Shown here: positions 22,178 through 32,246 of the stretch, piece by piece
How positions within the stretch are numbered: the first letter of the stretch is position 1
Layout: each line of letters starts with the position of its first letter
NCBI GenBank assembly: GCA_003614735.1
Contig: KZ992437.1
Location: forward strand, 1-64,000
DNA: 64,000 nucleotides
Source: Thamnocephalis sphaerospora
Lineage: Eukaryota; Zoopagomycota; Zoopagomycetes; Zoopagales; Sigmoideomycetaceae
Direction: 5' to 3'
The notes under the pieces: generated by a model
The model's input: the letters and a program-made list of their open reading frames with translations, nothing else
Database searches by the model: none
What the model was told of the DNA's origin: nothing
Program-made: the position numbers and the translations under genes

Positions 22178-24442
22178 ATGTCTTTATCCGTTTCGTCTGC
22201 ACCGTCTCCCTTGCTGTCGCCAGGTAGACGTGCTGTGCCTTTGCAGAAACATGGCGTACCGCACTGGACGGTGGTGCCCAGCGAGATTCGCCTTGCCATT
22301 CTCGCTCATACCGACCAGACCACCGCGCTACGGCTGGCCTACACGTCATGGTCGAATTGGCACATCGTGACAAGCAATGAGGCGCTGTGGGAGCGCATAT
22401 ATAGTCGGCGCTTCCCTCATTCGCCGCATGAAGCGGCACTGTTAGGACACTGGCGTGCGATAGTAGCGCGACACAGAGAACAAAGTGCTGCCGACACGAC
22501 GGTGCCCAACCTGTTGCCGCTGCAGCTGCAAGCTGGATGGTTTGCTTACTTTATATACCGCGGACAGCTGGAGCGCAACTGGCGCAACGGACAGCTTCAC
22601 ATTCAGGAGCATACATTACTGTTGGAAGCCAGTCATCCGCCCTTTGATGCTGTCAACGCTGAGCATCACCAGTCTGGCCTGAAGCTAATTGCCGCACATC
22701 CTCACAGCCGAAGCACCGTAATGGAGCGCACGAATGTGACCCAGCTTTTTCACATGATGACGAGAGACGATGGCGCGCCAGTACTGCGCCCATTGCAATT
22801 CCCTCGAGCGTATCGCCAGCGCTACGCCGAACAAGAGTCACAAAGCCTGGGTGCTCAAGGATCCGTTCAATGGGATGATGCGACAGGCCTGCCCGAGCAC
22901 TATCTAGTGAGCCGGAGTATCATGAACCGGCGTCGGATCGTTGTCGGCGCGTTAAGCCGCAACTATGAGCATGCGCTCTGGGTATGGAACGCGAATGGCA
23001 CTTGCCACATCCTACCGAGTGAACAGACACTCGATGCTGGTCGGCCCGATGTGCCCTGGGAGCTGCACGGTCGCTGGCTATGTGCCACCTGGTATACTAC
23101 AAACGGCCTGTTTAACAGTGGCCGCGTGCTCGTCAATCTTGAGCTTGGCCGCTCGCAGCTGGTGAGCGGTGAAGGTGAAATTTGTCACATACAAATGTCG
23201 GTCGGCGGGAATGACGACGAGGACTGCCCCGACACCGACCGTTATCATGCTGGCGGACAGAGCACACCATCGGCATCTGCCAAGGTTGGAGCCACTGGAG
23301 ATGCGCCATCGCTGGTGCATGGTGTAGCAACACCTCGGATGCCAAACCAGGATCGCACTACGCGTACATATCACATTGCGGATGACGATGGCACCTGGGA
23401 CAGTTTTGCCGCCAATCCTGCATTGCATTCGAGTCAGGGAGGCAATGCTAGCGTGGATGCAGATGAAGCACGACGAAATGCCGAAGCATGGTTATTTGTG
23501 GTGACCATCAACTCAACGCTTGGTTCACTCTGTTGGCGTATTGTAGCGCCCAACTTTGCTGGTTCCGACGCCGCCATTCTACCGCGCACCATCTTTAACG
23601 GCACGTCGCCCTGCGAACACCTACCTGTCCGTGCCACAGGAACATACCGCATCGATGACCAGCGTATTTTAGTGCGTGGCTATGCAGATGGGGAAGAAAA
23701 TGTGACGTTATGGTATGGACTGATACAGCTGCCGGACGTGGTTCTGCTGGAGCGCAATGCAGCAGCAGCGCTGGTGAATCAGCCACATCCACTTGCAGCT
23801 GCATCTTCCGTGATCAGTCGTGACTTGCATAGCGTTCCATTTGTCTGGGAGGTTCCCAATGCGCCATGGGATGCATTTGCGCCCGCCTTTCTTCCTGAAC
23901 TAGATCGTATGGTGGCAACCGGCAGCGGCGACGTATCCGTCGTGTCGCTCACAAACGGCAGTGTGCTGTACAAGCTAGCTGACGCTCACATTGCGTGGGA
24001 GCCTCCGCTGCGTCTATTTGGCCCTCTGATGCTCTACTGTAGCATGGATGGCCGTTTTCTGCTGCTGGACACAACGCAGTCGAGCGGAACGAACGCTGCA
24101 GATGCATCGTCAACCGTGGCAACACCGTGTCTTTGGCCCGTTGGCATGCCACAGCCATCGATGGATGCATACATTGCATCAACGGCAAGCGCTGTCATGC
24201 TAGACTTTTCCGAAACGGCAGCATTTGCCGATCCTTACAGATCTGGCCCTAGTGCCGATGATCACTACGCACCAGGCAGTGCATGCAGCCATTACAAGGA
24301 GCAGAATCCGCTGGCCAAGTTTATGCGAGATCGACGCATGCGCGTTCATGGCAGCTTTGCTGTCAACAGTCATCAGCTGGCCTGGCAGTATGCGCACCGG
24401 TGGTATACCGTCGACTTTACTCCCAAAGTGTATGACAGCTAA
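22178..24442 (+). CDS. F-box protein with beta-propeller-like C-terminus, 754 aa
   Basis: Single open frame. Residues ~28-75 form an F-box: VPSEIRLAILAHTDQTTALR, then TSWSNWHIVTSNEALWERIY, so the protein probably binds Skp1 and acts as substrate adaptor of an SCF ubiquitin ligase. The remaining ~650 residues contain repeated short beta-strand segments with Trp (ALWVWNANGTCHIL, GRWLCATWYT, LCWRIVAPN, VTLWYGLIQLPD, PFVWEVPNAPWD), consistent with a degenerate propeller, though no clear WD40 repeats are seen. It lies 119 bases after TPA1 in the same direction. The start is the first in-frame ATG; the frame has no convincing intron. Substrate unknown. Confidence 0.75.
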   Translation: MSLSVSSAPSPLLSPGRRAVPLQKHGVPHWTVVPSEIRLAILAHTDQTTALRLAYTSWSNWHIVTSNEALWERIYSRRFPHSPHEAALLGHWRAIVARHREQSAADTTVPNLLPLQLQAGWFAYFIYRGQLERNWRNGQLHIQEHTLLLEASHPPFDAVNAEHHQSGLKLIAAHPHSRSTVMERTNVTQLFHMMTRDDGAPVLRPLQFPRAYRQRYAEQESQSLGAQGSVQWDDATGLPEHYLVSRSIMNRRRIVVGALSRNYEHALWVWNANGTCHILPSEQTLDAGRPDVPWELHGRWLCATWYTTNGLFNSGRVLVNLELGRSQLVSGEGEICHIQMSVGGNDDEDCPDTDRYHAGGQSTPSASAKVGATGDAPSLVHGVATPRMPNQDRTTRTYHIADDDGTWDSFAANPALHSSQGGNASVDADEARRNAEAWLFVVTINSTLGSLCWRIVAPNFAGSDAAILPRTIFNGTSPCEHLPVRATGTYRIDDQRILVRGYADGEENVTLWYGLIQLPDVVLLERNAAAALVNQPHPLAAASSVISRDLHSVPFVWEVPNAPWDAFAPAFLPELDRMVATGSGDVSVVSLTNGSVLYKLADAHIAWEPPLRLFGPLMLYCSMDGRFLLLDTTQSSGTNAADASSTVATPCLWPVGMPQPSMDAYIASTASAVMLDFSETAAFADPYRSGPSADDHYAPGSACSHYKEQNPLAKFMRDRRMRVHGSFAVNSHQLAWQYAHRWYTVDFTPKVYDS

Positions 24443-24518
24443 TCGCTTGGCTGCGTCATCACCATGTCATAGGCTCCGCATACATGCACTGCATTCATCC
24501 ACGTAGACACTTTTGCCA

Positions 24519-24524
24519 AATAAA
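24519..24524 (+). terminator. poly(A) signal of the F-box gene
   Basis: AATAAA about 77 bases after the stop at 24442, in the 176-base gap to the convergent CSN4 gene. Confidence 0.5.
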
Positions 24525-24618
24525 CTCATATGCCGCCGTGCAGACAGCGTGTATATTGTCCATACTGTAGCGATGGTGTATGCAGACGCTAGCCTGGTAC
24601 CGTGCAGCTCACGTCGCA

Positions 24619-26136
24619 CTACGCAACTTGACCCTTACTCAAGTCCGGATGATGCTCAGCGATCACGCCAGCAATGTCTTCTACCTGCGCACAGAGCGAC
24701 TGAAGCTTTTCATCCCAGCGAGAGAAGATGTGCGTCGAGGACGAGTGAATAGACGCCACGTGGGCGCCTGCATCGCCACCGCTCGGTGCTGCGTCGGTAT
24801 CATGTGCTTGCTCGCCTGAGGATATGCGCTCAAACGCAATCAACCGCTCCACTTGATCGATAGAGCCACGCATCCGGCCCTCGCCCATCATGCGTGCCGC
24901 TACCCGCTCAGCGCGGTCTTCGGCCACGTTCAAGAAGCGTGCCAGATCGCCCACGCGAATGCAATCGTACAGCCGTGAAACGCTGAGCAAATTGTGCTCA
25001 AGAATGGCACGATCCAGCACAGTGCTGTTGTCGGCCAGTCGGGCCTGATGATGCTCCGACAGATGCATGGAGAAAGAGTTGATATCCTCCGGCTCCAAAA
25101 GACGATCCAAGTAGACCTTTTCCAACATCGAAAACAAACCGTCCAGCCCACTGGTCCGCTCATCCTTGTAGAGCGTAGCAAGCACACGCGATCGCTGTGG
25201 TCCAGCTGGCGATAGCACAGCGCAGACCACTGATTGCCGCCTACACATACGGTGAAAATATCGCAAATATGAGCACACTGTAGCATGACACGCTGCGCTG
25301 CTACACCACTCACAGGCATCGAAGACGCTCCTCCTCTTCCACATTGGTGGCATAGCTGATCTGGTGGTACTTCATGCTAGCGTCGATAAAACGCCGCTTC
25401 GCATCCAGCACGCGTGCCTGCGACAGCTTAAAGTGCAGCTTGTCCTCTTCATCGCCATTGTCGTGGATAAGCAGCGCAGCGCGATTCAAATAGGCTTCCG
25501 CCTCAATCGCATCATCCTCCGCCAGCATCAGGCGCACAATGTGGATGTACGTCTTGAGCTGATAATCGGCCGAGACAGCGCTATGCCAGCGCAGCATGTT
25601 AGCCGCTTGCCACCTACATGTCGTGCTAGTCCACTGCCGTTCTTACCGATGGCCCGACTCGAGCGGGATTGCTTGCAGAGCACGCGCTGCTTGCCGCCAG
25701 TCCTCCTCGTCTTCAAAAATGGCCGCGAGCTTTGTCAGATAGGCCGTCGTCTGTGGCCCGGACAAGATTGCGCCGGCGAATTAGCGTCATAGCGGTCATC
25801 ACGCCAGCAAAACACCGCACTTGCCTGCTCTTCAAACGAGACGGCGCGCGGTGTCATAGCCTCCACCGCCTCCTGCAGCACCAGCTTGGCGGTCGTGTGC
25901 CCTGCATCGCCTTGGCTGGCTACCTGGTCTACGCTGTGGAGCAGCTGTTCCAGCACCTGCCGAGAAATGACCAGGCCCACTTGCTCGCGCAGAACAGCAT
26001 CCAGGGCAGGCCGAAGTGCGGCAGATGCCGGCGACAGACTGGCTGGGTCAGCTAGCAGCGTATCAAACAGTTGGCCGTAGCCTTCTGCCGGATGGCCTTG
26101 GCTGGCCAGCTGCTGGAGTTTGGCAGATACATTCAT
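24619..26136 (-). CDS. CSN4: COP9 signalosome subunit 4, 434 aa
   Basis: Four exons: complement(25825-26136), (25647-25750), (25314-25580) and (24619-25240). CSN4 is a PCI-domain subunit of the COP9 signalosome, which removes Nedd8 from cullins. The spliced protein shows AVSFEEQ-TTAYLTKLA, EDWRQAARALQAIPLESG, KTYIHIVRLMLAEDD, EAEAYLNRAALL, QARVLDAKRRFIDAS, then SPAGPQRSRVLATLYKDER, LLEPEDINSF, VLDRAILEHNLLSVSRLY and GRMRGSIDQVERLIAFE, collinear with human CSN4 (406 aa). The first intron uses a GC donor (CAG|GCAAGT); without it the reading frame runs into a stop soon after CAG. A short insert (AHDTDAAPSGG) lies before the C-terminal helix. Its presence implies a multi-subunit CSN, which budding yeast has largely lost. 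Confidence 0.93.
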
Positions 26137-26443
26137 GGCGGCTGGTGGCTACTGCGTAGTGGAGACGAGAAAGGAGATGTGACGCAATCCAACGCAAAGG
26201 CGGGCAGTGTGCCGTCAGCCTATCCTGTCACCCAAGCCCAAATGCAACGATATGGGCCATTGGACAGTAAGCAATCTTTAGAGCTAGCAGGCACATGTGC
26301 ATGCAAAGAAAGGCCGAGAAACAACGAGAGCGGCAAGGAAAGAAAAAGAACGGGCCGGATGTGCCCAGTTGCAGCTGCAGTCGTGGCAACGAATACAGAG
26401 GCGCATCCGGCGGCTGCGTACAAATGTTAATAAAAAACAGTGG
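26137..26443. other. intergenic spacer
   Basis: 307 bases between CSN4 and the Sec7-like gene, both on the minus strand. No gene seen. Confidence 0.6.
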
Positions 26444-29400
26444 CTAAGTGGATGAAAGCGTCGCATGCTCCTGCGCAATTTGCTCGTGATGCGCCACTAG
26501 GCGAACCAGCTCCTTGCCGGTAAAGATGAGCGAACCGGATGCGGCACCGTCAGAGGCTGGCAGCAGCAGTCGTCCCAGCTGCGTGGCAACCACACGATCG
26601 CGCGTTGCGCGGCCAGGCCGATCCGCCTCGCCAATGGGCGCGCTGGGTGGTAGTGCGTGATCGCGTGCTTCGCGCACAGCACGCGCGCGCTCCTCGATGG
26701 TCGTGCACCAGGATGTGCGGCGATCTCGCGACTCGACGCTGAACGACAGCTTGACGGCACGACCTCTGCCTACCGGCGAACGCATCCAGTCGCCAAAGTT
26801 CAGTCGCGTGCGTGCTGCCAACGGCCGTTGCTCCTCGTCATCTTGGACTGTTGCATCGGTTTTGCCCGCTCCTGCGCCAAAGAAAGAAGGTGCCGAGGCC
26901 ATTGCGTGTCCAGACGAGTACAATGTAGGCGAGTGTAGTCCCGGTGCTGGCTGCGTTGACGGCGGCAAATCTTCGCGCGAAAAGTAGGTGGCCTCGCAGC
27001 GAACGCGGAATGCCCAGCGCATAAAGCCACGCTCGATGGAGAGAGTGCGCGGAGGAATAGGCGAGTAGCGCGGTGCGCCCGGGCCCATCAGATCAAAGGC
27101 AACAACGCATCGGCCGACCGACACGCCCGTCAGCGTGATGCGCGCCTCGCCGCCAGAGCCAAAGCTGATGACTTTGCTGGAGCAGCGAAGACCTTCTTCC
27201 GTCAATACCCGCAGCTGAACGCCAGCATCTGGACGCGGGAGGCGAAAGACAATTTCGGCGCTGGGCACGCGGACCGTCAAGCGCAACGGGAATGCGCCGA
27301 CCGAAATCCACAGTCGACCACTGGGGTCGCACTCGACGTCGCGTGTTCGCGTGCTGCCACTGTTGGCGGTCGGATGCAAGCTGCGATCGCCATCACGCAC
27401 TGCATCGTCATCCAAGTCGTGATCAAGCATGATGTGGCGGCTGACGGCTGCCGCATACGTCTGCTGCAGAATCTGGTCCGACACATAGATGGGCTGGCCG
27501 TCGTCTTCGTAGCAGCCGAGATAGGTGTGCGCAAACGTATTCATAAAGTCTTCGACGGTGTAATCGCCACCCGCCACCTGCTTGGGACGACGACTTGCGT
27601 GCTGCTGGAGCTGCCGACACAACGCCAGCACAGCATAGGCCAACGCAACGGCCGCGCGCCGACCAATCGTCTGGCTTGGATTGCCCTCTCGCCAGCGATC
27701 AGCAATCATTACCAAGCAGCGGGCACGCAGATGGCCGCTATTGGCGTCATTGGTGGATACGCCCGTGTCGGCACCATGACCACCATCTGGCTGGCCTTCT
27801 GCATCGTGTTCCGCCTCTTTGGCTGTGCTGCGCCGAAGACGCCAGTTTGGCGTTGCCTCTGCAATATCGTCCGTGTGGCTGGCTGTGAGTCGCAGTGATG
27901 TGCTGGTGGCAACCGGCAGTCGCATATGTCGGCCGACAAGGCGCAGCATATCCGGCAGTGCAATGCCGCGTGCTGGCACACGCTCCAGAAATGCGGCCAG
28001 CACCGGCGAGTTCTCCCGCTGAGCTAGGAACGAGCCCACTTCGCGGCGATCCAGACCACGTGTACGCAGCAGAAAACCGGCAATACTGGCAGCGTCTCGC
28101 CGCAGCAGGTCGCCTTCCAGTAGGTGCCGTAGCACACGATACGAATTGCCAGGGAAGGAGCGGACAGCGCGGTACATCTCCGGGTCCATCATGCCAGGCA
28201 TATCAGGCGGTGAGGTTGCCTCCTCACGGATTGTGGCCATGCTAATGTCGCCCAGTGGAATGATGGCACGGCATTGGTACCGTTCCAGCAGACCAGTGTT
28301 TTCATCCGCCTGCACAAGCCGTTTCCCCTCTGGCATAATCGGCTTGGCCACCAAAAGCACCTCCTGGAATAGAAACAGAACCCGATCCTTGACCATACGC
28401 GACGTAATAACCTGCAGCACCGGACCGTAGCGCAGCAGCTGCCGACGATACTGTTCGTACCGGTCGTCGGCGTCGCCACGATGATTTGGTGACCGTAGGC
28501 CATCCAATATCTGCTGCTTGGCATTTCCTTGTGCCACATGGACGCTCAAATCTGGCGTGGATTCCGATCCAACAACGCCACGGAATCCTGCAGCCGACAG
28601 AGCAGAGCGCGCACCATTGCCGCCTTCGCGGTCATGCTGTGGCTTTGGATGCTGCAATGTCGACGCTTTTTCGGCACTGTGGCTTCGAGGAGGACGCTGG
28701 TGAAGAGCATGCTTTGCCGCCACCGTTGACTGCGGCTGCGCTGAGTGTTCTCGTCGGTGCGACAGCGGTGCCACTCGCTCGCCATTGTCTTCGTCGCCGC
28801 TAGCCGCGCTGTTGGAGCGCCGCTCTTCGGCTGCGAGCACTGCCTCGGGTCGTTCCAGCGAACGGGAGACCCGCTTGCGGCCAGGTTGACCATAGTTTCC
28901 TTTGACTTTCTGTGTGCGCAAAGTAGGCCGTTCGTGGGCACCCGAGTCGCCTTGTCCGCTGCCTCCTCGACGCACTGTTTTTTCGTGGTCCAGTCCAGCG
29001 GGTGCTCCTATTCCCACCCACATTGGTAAAATGTTATATCAGTATGTTGGTCGCCCACAATAACCACTGGTACTCGATGATTGCGCACTTACCCCGACCG
29101 CGAGCAGGCGTAGCTCGATGGCCGTCCGGCAATGGTCGATGGGGATGTGCTTCTAGCGGCTGCTTTGCCGCCGCTGAGCGGCCGTGACCATGAGCCTGTC
29201 TTGCGGGTATACCTCGACCGGAGGAAAGATTAGGCGCCGATGGCCGGCGATGGCGTGCGTGCGCCACGGGTGTGGCCAAGGAGTTTTGGGCTGCACTATC
29301 TTGCGCCAAAGGAGACGGCGTGCGTCTATTTTTGCCGCTGCTCGAGGCTGCAACCTGTGCGTATGTTTCACGGTCGAGCGCTGCCGCTGCCGTCTTGTGC

Positions 29401-31159
29401 GTAAATAGCGCCGATGGCGGTGGCAGCGCACCATCCATATTACCGTCCATAGGATCGTCCTCGTTCAGCGGACTGGTGGATAATGTGCTGGCTTTGGTAG
29501 CCGACTGGCTGTCATTGACACCACCTGTACCGTGGCTGCCTAGCTGCATCCGCTCTAGAAGCAGGTCGCCGTTGCTGGGCAGGATTTCACCCGGCGCAAG
29601 CGAGATCTGGCCAAGATCCAGCGGCGGGAGATAGACGGGTTCCGTGTGTGCACGTGTGTGTGGTAGACCGGGCCGCTGCTCTACATGTTCCATGGAGCGC
29701 GTGTGCAACAGCGGCGGCATGGCGGACGCACCCATCTTTTGCTTGCCCAAGGGCTGCTGCACGGGTTTCTGTCCTGCGAGCCGCATGGCGGGCGGTGGCA
29801 GTGGTCTATGTTGCGGCGGCTGTGGCACTCGCTCTCGGTCGGACGCCGATGCGGTTGCAAATCCGTCGCGGTCTCCATCGCGATCCTGCCCGTGATGCAG
29901 CGGTTGCGTGGGGGGCACCCCTTCTTTCGGTGCATGCCGACCAGTGTACCCACTCCCGCCAACCCCCACACCGCCGTCTGCTGCCGGATCGATGGTAGAG
30001 GTACCGTCCGCAGGTAGCCGCATTATCTGCAGATCTGGCATGGATGGCGATCGTGCCACCGCCGGTTGCCGCTCCTGGTGACTATTGGCTGTGCGCACGT
30101 CCACGGGGCCTGGAGCACGTGCTGGGGGCGACCGACGTGCCTGATGGTCGGATGCTGGTGGTCGGCGCGGGCGCAGATTGGACTGGCCGCTGTGCGTGGT
30201 CGTCGAGCGAGATATTTCGCTTTGCTGCACCACCGCCGCGGCAATTGTGGCGGCGTTTGAAGCGGCCGGACTAGTCACCGACCGGCGCACCGCAGCACCG
30301 GCTTGCGTGCGTCGGAGTGGAGCTGCTTGCGCAGCATTGGGGCTGTCTTTGCTACGCCCGGTCGCCGTCGCTGCCGGTGCACCAGCACCGAGCACGCTGG
30401 CTGGGTGTGTTGGTGGCGTTACTGCCGCTAGTAGACTGGCCCACTTTTCGGGCGATCCGCTCAGCAGCCCACCGTTACAGTCCTCCTCCTCGTCCGTGTC
30501 CAGGTCAAAGCTATCAGCAGCCTCACCCAGACCCCAGCCGGTGAATCCATGTAGTCCATTGAGGTCGGTCATTGTACCAGGCCCCGTGCCAAGTCCGCCG
30601 GTCATGCGCGAGCTCCACATTTCCAGCGGACTCCTCGCCGATCTCAATGCCCCTAGACCACGAGCGCTAATGTAATCGACAGCGCTAAGCGGATTCTCAA
30701 ATGGAGAGCGCGGACTGGATTCGTTGCGAAACGGCGCTGGCACGGTGACCGAAGCTAGCGACGGCCGCGACTTTTCGACGCTCCGCTGCCCGGCCGTCGT
30801 ATTGCGCGCTGGTAGGTTCATATTGAGTTCCGGCAACTGGCGGCTGCGTCCTGCCTGCGTAGCGTTAGTGGCAAACCCATGTGCACACTGCTCAAACGCA
30901 TCATACGTACCACCGCGCCGGCCGCCGTACCACCCTTCCTAGCGTGTGGTTTGCATGCAGCTACCGGTGCATCGCGTGGACTCTCATCAGCGAGACCGGG
31001 CAGTCCGCCTCGTTCGCCGTCTACCGATGATGAATCAGACATCAAAGCGGAGTTTGCGCGGAGGCGCGTCAGCAGCGGCGCAACATCCAAATACACCGCG
31101 CCTGTGCGCGTACCTGGCCGTGTTTCCTGCATGCCTCGAAGGGTGTCTATGGAACGCAT
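26444..31159 (-). CDS. large PH + Sec7-like domain protein (putative Arf exchange factor), ~1524 aa
   Basis: Exons complement(30911-31159), (29093-30854) and (26444-29007). The first ~830 residues are disordered and rich in Pro, Ser, Arg and His. From ~856 comes a PH-like segment (YGPVLQVITSRMVKDRVLF, EVLLVAKPIMPEG, RAIIPLGDISM). From ~946 comes the N-terminal half of a Sec7 domain (SYRVLRHLLEGDLL, SIAGFLLRTRGLDRREVGSF, LAQRENSPVLAAFLERV, DMLRLVGRHMRLP). Sec7 domains load GTP on Arf GTPases at membranes. The second half is poorly conserved: the usual motif 2 (YVLAFSIIMLNTDLHN type) appears only as RRAAVALAYAVLALCRQL after a ~90-residue insert. A beta-rich region (WISVGAFPLRLTVRVPSAEI) follows at ~1215. 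The order PH before Sec7 is the reverse of cytohesins. The start at 31159 is the first ATG of the open frame and is not certain. Confidence 0.75.
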
Positions 31160-32225
31160 ACATACTGTTAGCCTTTGCGATGCGGCTACAGCCTGGCAGC
31201 ACGCACATTCTTTCTATGTCTAGCAAGCGCAGCAACGGCAGGTGCCTGTCTGAGCGGGCTGGCGTTGGCCTTTGCTGCGGATGCAGCAAGGACAGGTAGA
31301 TGGCGGCGTAATCGGCTACTTGCGCCCAGAAAGGCGCGGCCAAGACCAAAGCACGGTGTGCGTGTTTGCGTAAGCACCCAGGTCTCAAGTAGCGGAGAGC
31401 AGGTGGTAAGAGGCGAGCGGCGTATGAGAAACGCAAAGACAGCGGTGCGTGCTGCGCAAGTCAAGGTGGCAGGCGGAGGTAGGGCAGCACTGAATCCGAG
31501 ACGTGTCGCTGGCGGATGAGCGAAAAAGCGAAACCTGTGCCAGGGCAGACGCGTGGAATGTGCGGCCCTTGAACTCTAGGAACATTGACCGTGCACGCTG
31601 AACACGGGGCGTTGCCGCACGGAATGTGCTTCGCAGATACGCCAAAACGAAGAGGGAAAGGAGATGCAGACAGAAGAAAAAGGGGACTTGGTGTAAAGGG
31701 GCCACTCATCAGTAAAGAGGCCCCATCCACGCAGCACCACGGCAGCAGCCTCCAAAGCGGCAAAGCAGCAGATTGCCGCAAAAAAAGATGATGCAGCCGC
31801 GCCTGCCGGGACTAGCACCGCATTGCGCCGGCTTATGGCCATGCCAGGCACCAGTAGCCGCATGCGCTGATCATTTTCAGTACGGCAGCGGTAATGGCAT
31901 CCGGCACGGCGTCGCATTCCTTACAAGCATACCATTTGTGCCGCATCACTGGCTTGGCACTACTCAGGATGGGTTGCGAGGGTGCCGGTTCCCGCGCGCA
32001 GCAGAGCTCATCCTATGCTGTGGCGTCGTTACAGCGCATCAAGCAAGGTGTCTTGAGACGCTGCGCAACGTAAATTCGGCCTAGCGGTATGTTTCCGGAA
32101 ATGACGGCTGGATGCATCCGCATAACAGGCCTCTTGCTTGCTAAGCATGCCGTATGGCTGGCTGTTCCACAGACGTTTGGTTCGCCTGTTTGCATACTGT
32201 GCAGCTGGAACAGCACAGTAGGCTA
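31160..32225. other. intergenic region
   Basis: About 1.07 kb upstream of the Sec7-like gene and downstream of the S9 peptidase. Only short unsupported frames on both strands; no gene seen. Confidence 0.5.
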
Positions 32226-32231
32226 TTTATT
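32226..32231 (-). terminator. poly(A) signal of the S9 peptidase gene
   Basis: AATAAA on the minus strand about 16 bases past the stop codon at 32247. Confidence 0.5.
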
Positions 32232-32246
32232 GCAGGTGTAAAGCAA

